Shown: positions 51,639-64,000 of the stretch, piece after piece
Layout: the number at the start of each line of letters is the position of its first letter
Numbering within the stretch: the first letter of the stretch is position 1
Origin: Hoplostethus atlanticus
Taxonomy: Eukaryota; Chordata; Actinopteri; Trachichthyiformes; Trachichthyidae
Direction of reading: 5' to 3'
Assembly (NCBI GenBank): GCA_034670405.1
Contig: JAXDDX010000041.1
Coordinates: 3,265,001-3,329,000, forward strand
DNA length: 64,000 bases
Made by a program: the position numbers and the translations under genes
Notes under the pieces: generated by a model
What the model saw: the letters and a program-made list of their open reading frames with translations, nothing else
Told to the model about the DNA's origin: nothing
The model's database searches: none

Positions 51639-52226
51639 ACATTTAGGGGTGCTGAAGGACATTACGTTGATTGTATTTACCATATTTACTGTCTATTCGT
51701 TTTTGACCAATTTCTTTATCATTGGTGAAAAGTATCATTATCATTGCATCAGCAAGCACATTACTTGCTGTCTAAAGTGACTGCGGTCACAGAGGCAATT
51801 TTGCTGACGGCAGTTTCTCTCTTCTCCTCTCTATGTCTTTCTCTCTCTCTCTGTCTTTTCTCTCTCTTTGTTCTGATAGGTGCCAATTATACAAGCTCTG
51901 TGTTGAAGGTTCCCCTATCGCCATTGACCCCGTTTGCCGGCTTTAATGTCAACTCTCTGGCGCCAAAGTGGAGGGAATTACCCCACTTTTAGACTACAAT
52001 CAAGACAAAAGAAGAGCAACACAGCAAAACGCAGAGCTTGACTCATTTTCAACCCAAGCCGTCTTTTCAGAGCCTGCCTGCTCTTGTTTTCTGGCGAAAC
52101 ACGGGGTCAGGACTGTGTGGATAAAACCTTGAGGGTTTTGACATTTCCGCCTTTCCGTTTTTTTTTATTTTTTTATTTTTTTGCTCCTCTTCTTGGCCTC
52201 AGTGCTTTTTTTTGGAGGGGGCCCAG

Positions 52227-52463
52227 ATGATGGGGTGGTGTTGCTCAGGCGTGTGCAGAGCCGTGACTCTCCTGGCGCTCCTGTTTCCCTTGCGGGAGAG
52301 AGGCTGCTGGGGGTTGAATCCCAGCTCTGGGGATCTGGAGAAGTCCCCGCGGTCTGATCCAGGCCCCTGGGAGGTCCTACACAGGCACAAACGCAGCTGG
52401 GTATGGAACCAGTTCTTCGTACTGGAGGAGTACACAGGCAATGAGCCGCTCTACGTTGGCAAG
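52227..52463 (+). CDS. cdh20: Type II classical cadherin, first coding exon (CDH20/CDH7-like; 3' partial)
   Basis: Calcium-dependent homophilic cell-cell adhesion receptor; this exon encodes the N-terminus. The exon spans 52203-52463, with acceptor CTTGGCCTCAG before it and donor AAG|GTAAGT after it. Of two adjacent ATGs (52227, 52230) the second has the better Kozak context. From the first, 79 codons: a hydrophobic signal core ([11 protein letters not shown], residues 12-22), a short prosegment (about 27-52), a proprotein-convertase site RHKR (53-56), then mature [23 protein letters not shown]-type EC1 start, where Trp2 and Trp4 are the strand-swap residues of type II cadherins. Ending at YVGK in phase 0 matches the family's exon boundary. 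KRSW with EPLYVGK is closest, from memory, to CDH20, then CDH7; CDH10 and CDH12 usually have KRGW. The type II assignment is firm; the paralogue is not. All later exons lie beyond the window. Confidence 0.88.
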
Positions 52464-55400
52464 GTAAGTGATATGTGACTGTTAATGTGTTAATATTAGC
52501 GGGGATTAAGAACGTGTTGAAGCATGAGCAAGGCAGCGCGACAGCAGCAACAGCAATCTCCCAAGGTTTGGTCGCCCTTATGTCTGGTAAAAATAGATAA
52601 TAAAATGCAGTGATAAATAGATCCACACGTCCAGTACACATTAAATATTGAAGTATTACCCTATTTTTGTATTTCTGGCACCTAGTTTATTACACGCACA
52701 GCAATAAACACATTAATTGCTCTTAAGCCATAGGGACCACATGGAAAAAACTTTGAGATCTGGGAGGCACCGACTTTTATAGTCAGCAGTGTTTCAGAGA
52801 CCCATATAAAATATTAACAAACAAATTCAAATACTGGCGATAACAAGTGTGGGAATGTATTTCACATGTTATTCCTTTTGCATGGCTAGCATCCAACTGT
52901 GCATTTTTAGTTGTGATGCCAAGTTACAGCCTGGTGTGTAGAGAGAGTACAGGATGTCAAGGTAATTTTCATTGCAATCCAGAGTTGTTTGTTTACTCAA
53001 CTGTATTTTTTTAGTTGTTTTACAGCAAGACAGTGCTGTAGTTAACTACTTATTTGTGTTGAATCCTCTCCATGACTTTTAAAGGTCCAAAAAGCATGAG
53101 GTTACATGGACAAAATGACTCTACTCTCTCTGTTGGGATATGGTTCTGGTACTCCTAGCCTCTTCTGGACTATAGTTTGTAACATAGGGTCAGGCCAAAT
53201 TTTTCTCCCCATCTTCAGAATCACCTTTCACCCAATTGATTTCACCACACAGACTTAAACCTGTGGATATGTAAGGACTTTTAATTTCTTGAATCAGATA
53301 CTAATATTCACCCATAATTACCTTTTGTGAAATTGTTACTGTTTGCATTACAGCAAATACTTTTTTTTCAGATTCTCCTACATTCAACTTGCATCCTCAC
53401 ATTTCAGTGGTATCGCTGCACGTCGCTAAATCAAAAGAAACGGCTGTGTAACTGGACAGCTCCCCTCTCAACAAATGGCTCCGGCATGTTCTGTACAGGG
53501 CCAGATGGGTCCGGGATGGGTCTCTAGATCCCTGTTATCTTGGAGAATTTTCTGGTCTTATTATTAAATCACTTTTCATCTTTCCGCTCATCTGCAGGAT
53601 AATCATTCTCATCTGCATGTATTTGCTGGGTCTGCTCTCACAAGCCCATTTCCTTGCTGTCTCTGAACTAGATTAGTGTCTCCAGCTGGAATTAGGATAC
53701 ATTTGACTGTCCTATTGTTCTCCTATCTTTTTTTTTTTGCCAGAGGGATGCTGGGGGAAAGATCTGAATCAGAATGAGCAAATTTGTGACACAATTGGAG
53801 TTGAACTAAAGGTCATCTCGTGTCCGTGCGTCCACAATATCTCAAAATAATGTTTTGTCTTATCTGAGTGTCCCCAGATATCTGTTATATTTGCCTACGA
53901 GGGAGAATATATTCTTGTCTGTAAACATCTGTAGTCAGACTCAGATGTTTTGTCCTTGTTCCTGTGTCGACATTTCAAAGTTTATTTATTGTCTGTGAAT
54001 CCTGAAAGACTTGAACAGACTGATGACTTCCACATCCAAGTGTAGAGGTCTAAGATATCCACATGAAACGGTGTCCAACCTCATTTGCAACCCTTTTCCA
54101 AAAGGTTGTCAACCTGTTTAGTTTTTATTTGTATTCATACATGTATTGATTTCTTGGTTTCTTTTTGTTTCGCCTGCCTTTATTGTGGTAGTTGTAAGCA
54201 GCCCATTTTCTCTTGGGAGAAGGCAGCGGTGAGGCAACGGTGCACCAGCCATGTAAAAAGTCGAACTTCTATGATGGCGACATCTTTACATCTGACCTTG
54301 TTTCCAAGTTCAACCCGACCCCTTCAGAAATATGAAAAAATCACATTCATTTATCCCCAGCGGGCAATGCCTGTTGCCTGGGAGCTTGAGAAGCTGTCAC
54401 ATTATTTTGTTCTCTGAGATCATAGTTGTCACATAGTGTGTGTTTGTGTGGTATCACTTGGGCTTGCTACTGTGAAGTCTGGGTGGGACATCCTGACCTA
54501 GTGACTAAGTGTGAGCGACACGCAAGGTCCTGCCATGTCATGAAGATGACCTTACTAGATACGGACATTTTATGTAGCTTCTATAAAAAGTCATTGTGAG
54601 AGAGTGGATATCCAATTTTTCCTACATTTTCCAGTAGGTAGATAAAAACACTAGAATGACCAATAATTGCTTTTGCCATATATATCTGGCCTGCTCATGT
54701 ACATCAAACAATAGGAATCTGTGTTCAAACAATGGTCCAGTCACTGCACAATTCGGTCATTTGTTTGGCTGCAATGAGAGGCAAACATGATATCGTTGGT
54801 AGGAAATGGGAAGTCATCACTTTGGCCTGGCAGCTCCCATTGCATCTGCAGTCTGCTTGGCTTTAATGCATTCTGTCAGATTCTGAATTTCACAACCAAA
54901 TGTCTCATTATGCCTTGGCACTCTGCCTCGGGTAAGTGTACTGGCCTGAAATCAGCTGCAGTCACATCAAGCCAGTGGAAACATACATTAAAGGACCTCC
55001 AAACTGCACACAGTTCCACCGCAAATTGGTGACGCGCATATGTTTAAACAAGCGACATTCTGGAGCAACTCATCCACTTAACAGACACTTACTGGTAAAC
55101 ATGATGCCATTAACATTTTCTGCAGGATATTCATGTGACTAAATATTTGCAAGTGTTGAAAAGTACCAATCTGTAGCTCGTTCTGAATTGGTGATGTAAG
55201 TAGGCGTGCAAATCTGTATCGCTGTTCTGTTTCAGGGACAATTCAACTGTCATGTTTTTTTTTGTTTATCTGCCACCTCTCCTCACTTTATACTTGGGAA
55301 CAATATTTCCCCCCCCCCCCCCACTATTTTAACTTTTATAGACTACATAACACATTTGTATTGCTAATATTCCGCTAGGGTCGTATCTTCTTCTTTTTTT

Positions 55401-56454
55401 CATAGGGTTGTTTATGTTTGAGCGAGTCCAGAAAGTCACCCATCAGCCTCCTCGGGCAGAGAGAGCTCCTTCATATCATGGGAGGCAGGGCCACACAACA
55501 GACACAACCCTTGTGCCGAATCTCACTTATTTATAGAGATGTCTCCGAAATTGGCAGTCTGACTAACCATCCGAGTAATGGATGGACTTATTTCACCTTA
55601 TAATTCAGGCGGCATTCAGGCAGCATTAACCAGGGTTCTCCTGCTACACACACGAGTGGATTTCTTCCCATTCAAATAAAGAGCCTCAATGAGAAGCATG
55701 AGCAATGGAAAACATCTCTTGATGGAGGGAAACTCTCCTGGGTTGCTGTCAGACCTTCAAGTGTAACTGCAAAATGCTCACTTGTCCCAAACGTTACAAC
55801 ATGCTACTTTAGCGAACAGGAATCATACCATCAGTTTACTATTATGGTTTTGATGCACAACTTGGTATGTCTTGTTGGATGATCGTATTCAGTTGTTAGA
55901 CATTTTCCTGTCCACGCTTCACCCTCATTTCTGACCCAGGGGCAAGAGCTTGGTGTACAATATGACAGACATTCAGTTTAGCAGAAAAATCATCAAACAA
56001 CATGCATCCCAGGCGTCAAACATGCTACTATGCAAGCTACTTCATTAGCATTCTGTTAGACGTCGACTGTCAAATGGGTTAGCATCATAGAGCACGGGGA
56101 GCTAGCGCAAAGGTCAGTCTCAATAGCATCCACTAACACTCGCTGGTGCCGCAAACAGATCAACGCAGCTGGGGAGTGGTGAGAGCAGCATGTTTAGCCA
56201 GAGAAGAGGGTGATGCAAGCTGACAGCGAGGACATCATACACAAGGCACCCAGGGAGAAGAGCTCACAGAGGGGGAGCTCATCAGGCATCCCGGGGGCCT
56301 CTGGGGTGGTGGGAAAGCCTTCATCTGATCCAGGGAATCAAAGCGGATGAAAACAGAAGCGTACACTAGACCAGAGGGTAGTTATCAGCGGCCTAAGGGG
56401 AAAGGACACTTGTGTAATCTCTCACCGCAGAGCCACGGTATACAGTACCAGGGA

Positions 56455-57040
56455 TGCAGTCAAGACCACCTTAGTCGAGTCCGAGTCAATTCCAAGACCA
56501 GGTCAAGTTGAGTTTGAGTTGGTCTCGAGGCCAAGTCAAGACCAAGACCAGAGCAAATCCAGTCCCGTTCAAGACCAAGGGCAAGATAGGAAATAAACGG
56601 TGTACGTTTCTTCCCAAAAACAAAAAAGGATAAACAGAGATGTAGATCCCACTATGTTACATACACAGGTTGAAATCTCTTCAATTGATTTGTCCGTCTG
56701 TCCATTCGTCTGTCAGATGATATCTCAGACACTGCTGGTCTGATTTTGACAAATCTTGGACGGATGAAGAATCTTTGCACTGTGTTCCAGCGTTTTAAAA
56801 ATACACTGATCAGCCTAATGGGGGAACTATAATTGAAGGTCAAATTAAGTGTTGAAAAGACCAAAGCTGCTACACTACTGGACCTATTTTACCGGCCTGA
56901 AGGGGTGCCTGCATCATTTGTGGGGGACGACGTGTGTACTTCTTTGAATGTTTAGATAGGCAGGGAAAAGTCAAGATCAAATATTGACCGAGACCAAGAC
57001 GAGTCCGAGTGAAAGTGGTGGTCTCAGCCCACTCTGTTTA
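56455..57040 (+). repeat. GAGTC/CAAGAC-type repeat, interrupted
   Basis: AGTCAAGACCACC through about 56580 and GACCGAGACCAAGACGAGTC through about 57030 are two halves of one diverged element. They are separated by a different repeat (56640-56930). An opposite-strand relative lies at 21885-21985. Confidence 0.55.
56640..56930 (+). repeat. Interspersed repeat nested in the previous element
   Basis: TTTGTCCGTCTGTCCATTCG, then GATGATATCTCAGACACTGC, ACGGATGAAGAATC and CTAATGGGGGAACTATAATT match my recollection of a common teleost interspersed repeat. Family unnamed here; non-coding. Confidence 0.5.
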
Positions 57041-60000
57041 TCATATATAAGTTACTTCTCACAACTTTACAGAAGCTCTTTGTCTCTTTGCTCCCCTAAA
57101 GTTCTTATTTAGTGCTTAGGGTTACTCGCTATTCCCCTCGGCAGTAACCTCTTGGCTAGGTTTTTGAAATTAATGATGGTCTGATGGTGGGTTGCTAAGA
57201 AACAGAGGTAGATCACTTTTGTATTTGGATGCACTGTACTGTGTATGATATACCTAGTGATATTTCCCGCTCACTTAAATATTGAGTTCTATTCTGAGTA
57301 TGGAAAATGTTTTTTGTTTTTTTTTTGCTTGTATCTTCTTTAATGTGTTTGTCTGGATCTGGGGTTGTTAAAGTTTTCCTGAAGTGCTGATGTATTGACT
57401 TGTAGACATCCCCAACAGGTCAGATGGTGAATAATTCAAGAGAGTTCCTCAGACTGCTGAGAGTGTCGACATTACTATGAATAAAAAAGATACGCGCAAA
57501 AGTTATGTTTTTAGATCTCTCTATTGTTTCGTCTGCAAAACAGATAACAGGTGGCCCGGAGACTAGTGTGTTTGGTGTAACTATACGGCAGTAGATATTC
57601 CCTTCCATTTCAATGAATAATGTAAACATAGCACGGCTCCGCTACACGGTGCATACAAAAGAAGTCCATTAGATTGGTCTGCTCAAAATGTTTCTTCTTT
57701 TAAAGGAGAGTGGGCAGTCTACTCACCTGTAGCCAGTTGAACAGCAGGGAAACAGGATATGGTACAGGAGGTTCTGGCAGGTTTCAAGAGGCGATGGACT
57801 TAACCACCTGATTACATTCTTCCCAAAATGTAATGAGGCATTTACAGAACGGCGGACATTTCTCATGGACGGACTAATCGCGTTTCACGTGGATATCTGT
57901 CTGTAATGAAAGAAGTTTGCTCTCAGTGTCAGATTGGTTTTCATATTGCATGATACATATTGCCTCAAGGAGGCTTGAGGCATCACAAATGTTTCCTTAA
58001 AGGAACATTCCGGGGGTTATTGAGTTTCCCGATCTCAATTATTTCCCCCCACTGCTCCAGACCCACTCAGAGTGTTGCTCATTGCATCAAGTGTGTTGTG
58101 GGATATATAATTTCAAAATGTATTGCCTTCCGCAGCTCATTCGGTGTTAAATTCCATCAAAACGCCATCAAATATGACTCTGACAAACATTCTTCTCAAT
58201 CTGAAGCCGTGTTCACGATGCAGCTTTGCTCAAGTAACCTGAAGCCTCCTCCTCCTTCGCCCCCTCCCACCCCCACCCCCCCACACCTTCCTCTACACAT
58301 TTAACACCCAATGGATGAGCGGGATCATAATATGCCAAAACCAGGGATGCGTTGGCCACCTCTTACTGTAATTAAATTCAGCCACAATGAATCATAGCCC
58401 CTAATCCTGAACCAGGCTATATTACCGTTGGGAGGGAAAATGACCTACATGCGCTAGAAAGGATTTCGCTATAGCCTTCTTACCTGGCACACACCCTGAA
58501 GCCATATCAAACACAACCCAGAACCTCATTCTGAGCGGTGCCGAGAGCAGTTGCTTTGTTGCATCGTGGCGTATTTTCCCGTCAATGTTATTCATTTATA
58601 CGTATTGAAAAGGCCCATTGCCCCTTCCAGTAATAATCCAGTTGCTTGACCATGCTTCAGTTTTTTTGTGGATAAACCATGGTCGTCTCACCTTGAAAAC
58701 ATTCTTGTAGCAACAGTCAGTCCATTTGCGACCACTTCATAATAATGTGGACCAGTCCTAACATTGGATTTTTTTTTTTCCTGGGGCTTTTTCTTTTCAG
58801 CTTTTGTTTGGCGACTTGAAAAGAAAATAAGATGTGAAAGAGCTCATTGCTCTATCATGGAAAAGTGGAGAAGATGGCAGGCATAGTAATAGGAGGCAAT
58901 TAGGGTGTTGTATGAGCCAGTCACTAGACTAATGTAGGTGATCCACAAAAGCCCTTCTGTACCTTTGCTCTCCGAGGCGTATTTTATCAGTTGTAGCCCA
59001 CTTTGTCACTTTATTGTGTAAAAATACACTCGGCATTGGGAGAACACTGAGCTAATGTTTACTTTGTTTTCTGATTTGAATGGTGACAGATCCAGAAGAA
59101 ATTGCCCATTTGGTGCAATGTATTTCCCACGTTGCATTTTGAAATGTTTGAAAGCAATTTTGTTAATTAAGATTTGTATCTTCCTTTCCCATGTTTGAAA
59201 CGTGGAATTAATTATATACACGCTTTTTATTTCAATACACAGAATTGCTCTAATTGTATCTTAAAATGTAAGATTACAGCTTTTAATTCCAGCAATTATA
59301 ATTATTTTCCAGCTATTATAATGCTAGCTGTTAATCAGGGGTCCCACCATCGATCATTCGGTACTGGGAGACACAGATTTTTCATACTTGACGGGACACA
59401 ATTTGGTGTTTCCTGGGCACTAACATATCGCTCTTCACGATTTAGAGTGTATATCTATGACAATTAAATGTGTGGCCTTCAGAGCTCATGTTCAGATTGT
59501 ATTTGTTAATCATAATAGCCTGTTTGAACACTAGCCAACTAGGGTATATCATTTTGTGTAATTGTATTTCAATCAAAGCTTAAGCTTTATGACTAACTGC
59601 TTTAATTAATCCGAATGCAAGCTGTGACCTTTGGTGCTCATTCTCCTCTTCTGAGGCATGGTCATGGCTGAACAATGATACTGCTTGATTCAAAAACCGG
59701 AACGCAAACAAACCACACCTCCTCATTACTGACTCTGACAATCTAGTCAGAATCTGTTTGAGCCCAGGGCTAATTCATGAAAACACACCACAAGAACCAT
59801 ATTGGAAAAAGCTGGTGGCTGAATCAATTCCATCTTTTTTCATAGTTGTACCCCAAAGCATTTATTCAATTTCAGGGACATCATGGAGAGGTGGAACCTG
59901 GCTCGTGCACAAACCGTTAAGTAATTGTTTTACATTTGTGTAGTACTGCATTTACCTTCGATGTTTGTGCACAAGAAACATTCTGTGTGAAATTCCATGA

Positions 60001-60226
60001 TATTCACACAGCGTGCCTATAATTAACCACAAATCGTGACTGCCCTCATCTTCTCATTTCCCATATGAGCACCTAAAGACACATGATCAGAAACGATGAA
60101 CATGCTGATACTATTACTGTTTGTCCTTTCTTTTTTCTTTTAATTTCAATTATTTATTTTTATTTTTCTTATTTTCAACTGTAACCCCATGTCATTATGT
60201 TTTTAACTTTATTTGGTCTATTTAGT

Positions 60227-60255
60227 TAAAATAAAATAAAATAAAATAAAATAAA
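60227..60255 (+). repeat. (AAAAT)n microsatellite
   Basis: About five to six pentamer units. Confidence 0.9.
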
Positions 60256-61311
60256 CTCGGTCTCAGTAATAAAAGGAAACAAAATATGTATAGCAATCTC
60301 ACTAATGGAAGGAAAAAATTATGAAGAGACATGTTCTTTCCAGTCCTCTAAGTACCACCCTGGACATTTCCATCAACTTTTCCAACTTTTTCCATTATTT
60401 CTAATTTCATTTCTATTGCTGAACTGCATATAGTGAACCTATCTTTCAATACAAGGACCTTAGCCTAACGCTGGCAATGGGTTACGGCTTATGTACAATG
60501 TACACTAAAGGTGTAAGACCAATTATTTTTCTTTGCACTCAGACCAAATTTCATTCCATTTCATTTCATTTTTCATGCCAATAGGTATTACTTTGACACT
60601 TCAAGTTGAATTCAGCGCTCCAAAGAGGTCGGAGCGATTTCTGTGAAGTTATCCTGTTCTTGGAACGAAGCCCATTCATTTTCTGTGGAAGAGATGAGTC
60701 CATAGTCTGACAGCATTAAATTATGCCGCGGGGCTAAGGCTATGCAAAGACTATGGGATGATTCAGAAATGGATTGGGCTATGATCTAAGGTTGTTATTG
60801 AGTTCGGCTCCCGATATCCCTCAGAATGAAGAATGAAGTCAGGAGAGCGATTTGCTCTTTTTCTTGGGCAAGACTAAATATATTCACTACTGGAGGGATT
60901 GTGTACACATCAAAAGTCTTCCTTCCCAAAGGCCCTCTCATGTTGGGGTTTAATAAGGTATTTTATTGTTTGAAGTAGTACTGCTTGTTTGAGTTGTTTA
61001 TAATCCCTTTGGACTGTAGCTGCACGGTTGCCAGTGAGAAAGAGATGGCATTATCCTCATGTTTTCTTTTCTTTTTCACATGCACTGGGCTTCAGTAACA
61101 TTGTATATTCCAGGCGTGCTTTTTAAACTAAAGGGAAGCTCGAGTCACAAGGTTCAGAATGCACATTTTATACTTCAATGCCATGGGGTGGGCTGTGGAC
61201 ATTGTTGCTGGTTATGGTAGGTGATTCTTACACAGAGCACCGGTCACCAAATATCTGGAATTCCAGGTTGAGCCCAAACATCTGTTTCCATAACTGGAAT
61301 GTGCTTGCTGA

Positions 61312-61343
61312 GAGTGTAAACAGTGTAAACAGTGTAAACAGTG
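61312..61343 (+). repeat. Short 9-bp tandem repeat (AGTGTAAAC)n
   Basis: Three and a half perfect units. The 9-base period keeps a frame open (Val-Asn-Ser), but no gene is implied. Confidence 0.9.
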
Positions 61344-63499
61344 AAGAACAAGCCAAGGCCTCCAAGTAATTAAATAAAGGATGTGACGTAACCCGAGCAA
61401 ACGTCGTAGTCCCTGAGCATGAGAGTGTGTATTAGTCACAGTGCATTTTGTTTGTGGTCACTCGCTCCCCACAGAGTTAATGTATTGGATTACGTGTGCC
61501 ACTGAATCTATCCACTTACTATTGGATCAATAAGTTATTTCATTTTGCGATTCAAGCAATTTAATAGTCTAATGAAACTAGTAATACAAAGAGTACTACC
61601 ATTACATCTACAGATAACCTACATCGCTTATGCATACAGCACAGCAACCAATAATGATGCAGAGACTCAGAGTCCCACTCAGTCTGCTCCCTTACATATA
61701 AAACACTGTGGGCTGGCTGCAGCCCATAATTCAAAATGCCAGCGAGGTGATTTGACATGAAGATCCGGCATTGATATAAGCATCAGTCGACTCTAGTCAA
61801 AGTCCACGAGAGCGCTGTGTCAAATATAAGTAAAGTCAGAACATCTTTCACTTCGCTGTGTGGTGGAGTTGAAAAATGGTTCGCCTCTCAAAGGGAACAT
61901 GATGAGGTCGATGCGATGACGGAAACTTTTGTTTAACAAAATTATCTTTTTACTGTTGCCAGATGTTGTGTCCAACTACTTGAAAATCCAGAGGTAGTAA
62001 ACAGCAGGAATACTGTAGGTGTGTAAAATGGGGATGCACCAAAACCAGTGTTACTATTGAATGTTGGCCACAAAAGAGTATTGGTATCAGAGAATTTCTG
62101 CAATACAAAACTCTGAAACCCATGTATGATATGTCAGAAATCAATGAATGATTGGCTTGATTGATTGGTCTATTTCACACATAAGGAAGTTGCATGTGTC
62201 TTATGCAGAACAGATAGAATAGAACAATGCATTGCATGTAAGTCTATGGAATCAACACAAACTGATTGTTCAGTGGACAGAGCTACATGCATCAGCCAAC
62301 GTTGACTGTGAACTGTAGGCTTTAATGATAACGAGCTCTGTCTATTGGGAGGCCTATCTGTAGATGATCAGACCTACTTCAGATGACATTCCAGTTACAG
62401 TATTACAGTACATATACAACCTTCTGCTTGCCAGTAGTTCTGGGAGGATTTAGATATTGTGAACTTCCTTTGAGCGTATAGGTACACCAGCCAGATATCA
62501 ACAATTACAGTAGGATTATTCAATCTCTGGTCTGGTAGCACTGGATGCTCCCCAAAAAGAGCTAAAATGATCACCTGATTTCTCAGTTCTTATGAATTTT
62601 AGCCATACACTGAGCATATTTTATACATTTATATGAAATTCAACAATAAACTTTTTTCACCTCACAACTTAGCAGACAGGGTTAAAAGCCTGTGAAAGAA
62701 AATGCAAGTTTAATTATATTTTTTGAAATCTCTGCACAATTGTAGCAGATTGAAGCCAACTGTTATTGCATATATGAACACTGATGAAGATGAAATCTAC
62801 AGTATTATGTATATGTTTTCAAGTTCAAAGAGGACACCTGTCTCTCACATTACGTGACTGATATATCGCTCCATTAACACACCGGAGTCTATCTTAAAGC
62901 CCCAGAATACAGAGAAACTTCACAGGCTCATCAGAAAACCTCTTCACGCCTTAGCTATGACTTTTACTAAAGGCCACTTTCAATAAATGTCAGGCTCCAA
63001 ACATTGGTAAACAGTTTTAGCTCTAATCAAATTCCAGAGGAGTGGCATACATGGTGAGGTTACCACGGCTGTAGGATTACAAGGGTTCTCCTTCTGAAAA
63101 TGGCACATTAAACAAATGGAGCGTCTCCCAGCGGGGACGAAAGTATTTATTCCCACCGCTGAGGAGTTCTGCCCTTTCACTTCTCATCCCGCCACTGAAG
63201 AGTCCCGGTCTTCCATTCCTCGTTTGAGCAGTGAGGACGTTTGAGGACTGCCTCCCCCCTTTCCTCGTCCCATCATATACGAGTACCGTTCTTCCACTCC
63301 AATTACAAAAGAGCAGCTCAACCAACACTCAAAACGAGCATGAGCTGTTCACACAGACAAGTAAATAAAGAACAATTATCCTTTGTTGTGTCCTATCTGT
63401 AATTATTTTAGCAGGATAAAGTATAGTATTAGTATAGCAGTAATGTGTAGTATTGTAGTATTATATTATGGTATTACGGTAGTAGTAGTACATGTAGGT

Positions 63500-64000
63500 A
63501 GTTGTTTGTCACGTGACATGGTTAGCTAACGGTTGAGTTTAGGCGACTAAAACAATGTTGGTTAAGGCTACGGTGAGGTTTTAGTCAATTAATTAAGAAT
63601 TGAAAAAAATGAAAATGAAAAAAAAAACTTCACTTTAAAATTTCACTTAAAAAAAAATATATATTATATTAATATATTATTTATTTTTTTTTTCATGAGT
63701 TGGGAAATGAACCCAGGTCATTGGAGTTGTGTTGTTTCAATGTCAAACTACTGCCTGTTTCTCGTCATGTCTCCTCCACATAATACTTTTGTATCGGGGA
63801 AATGCATTTCTCTCGCTCGTCGTGCACGGAGCCTGTTGTTTACATTTTGAAACGTCATGTTCGTTTCACAAAACGCCGTGGGACGGGACCGGAGTCCCCG
63901 TAGTTCTTAGATGTGCGCGAGCGTCTTCCACATCCACATGTATCTGCACCGCTCATTCCCATCTTCGCCCGTGTGCGTTAGGGTGCTAGAGCCACGAGGA
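63500..64000 (+). repeat. Probable percomorph interspersed repeat
   Basis: 'GGTTGAGTTTAGGCGACTAA', 'GGTTAAGGCTACGGTGAGGT' and 'GAGTTGGGAAATGAACCCAG' resemble a repeat with 'TTAGGCAACAAAAC' and 'GGTTAGGTTTAGG' motifs that is frequent in percomorph genomes. Boundaries and class are unclear, and it runs off the window. Confidence 0.4.

Larger units (their letters stand above)
47112..52202 (+). other. Cadherin intron 1 (presumed)
   Basis: 5.1 kb between the presumed donor and the acceptor at 52201-52202, which is preceded by a long T-rich pyrimidine tract and reads CTTGGCCTCAG. It holds a SINE (about 48720-48900), AT and GA microsatellites, a TG run (51607-51637) and a long but unconvincing open frame (50011-50553). 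No other exon could be supported, although additional untranslated exons cannot be excluded. Confidence 0.45.
52464..64000 (+). other. Cadherin intron 2 (continues past the window)
   Basis: More than 11.5 kb with no sequence resembling the next cadherin exon (expected to begin LHSD and contain DREE and DINDNEP). It contains C runs (about 55310-55321, 58277-58281), nested interspersed repeats (56455-57040), an AAAAT array, a 9-bp tandem repeat and a repeat-like end segment. Otherwise AT-rich unique sequence. Very long second introns are usual in type II cadherin genes. Confidence 0.6.

Noticed and set aside
1-64000. CRISPR arrays, bacterial operons, rRNA or tRNA genes
   Set aside because: Nothing with regular spaced repeats, ribosome binding sites or a complete tRNA/rRNA fold was seen; the tRNA-like B box at 48773 belongs to a SINE.
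1-64000. Retrovirus-like or other capsid/envelope-bearing elements
   Set aside because: No long terminal repeats and no gag, protease, integrase or envelope-like sequence were recognised; the only reverse transcriptase remnant is the non-LTR LINE at 4150-5900.

Overview
This is vertebrate nuclear DNA, almost certainly from a teleost fish and probably a percomorph. The genes are split by GT-AG introns. Microsatellites are dense. The interspersed repeats carry fish-type sequence, such as a tRNA-SINE block resembling 'CTTTGGATAAAAG' and 'GTCCTTGAGCAAG', a Tx1/L1-type LINE and GAGTC/CAAGAC-rich repeats. All family assignments come from reading translations by eye; no database was searched.

Layout. 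(1) Positions 1-11,200 hold two tandem, same-strand genes for inositol monophosphatase of the IMPA1 type. The upstream copy enters the window already interrupted (coding exons 305-3001, N-terminus outside). The downstream copy is complete (coding exons 8787-10906, predicted 281 aa). Five consecutive internal exons have identical lengths in both copies (105, 46, 109, 109 and 152 nt), so they are clear paralogues. Between them lies a broken minus-strand LINE (about 4150-5900), an unrecognised exon-like minus-strand stretch (6323-6438), and a probable second LINE tail. (2) About 11.2-46.8 kb has no gene I can recognise. It holds microsatellites, a 390-bp CAA/CAG tract, SINE and other repeat fragments, several perfect hairpins, and long unique stretches of the kind where distal enhancers of developmental genes often lie. 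(3) About 46.8-64 kb is the 5' end of a type II classical cadherin gene on the plus strand: a GA-rich promoter region, a likely non-coding exon ending at 47111, a 5.1-kb intron, the first coding exon (52203-52463: signal peptide, short prosegment, RHKR cleavage site, start of EC1), and then at least 11.5 kb of intron 2 that runs off the window.

How the genes relate. The two IMPA1 enzymes would both release free myo-inositol from inositol monophosphates in the cytosol. In euryhaline fish such enzymes serve phosphoinositide recycling and osmolyte production, so a tandem pair is a reasonable candidate for divided or salinity-dependent roles. The cadherin is functionally unrelated; the gene-free interval upstream of it more likely serves the cadherin. 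I found no evidence of a wholly new biological system. The best leads are the enzyme pair and its possible alternative splice site, a tandem pair of palindromes at 22379-22520, the exon-like stretch at 6323-6438, and the cadherin promoter with its upstream ORFs.
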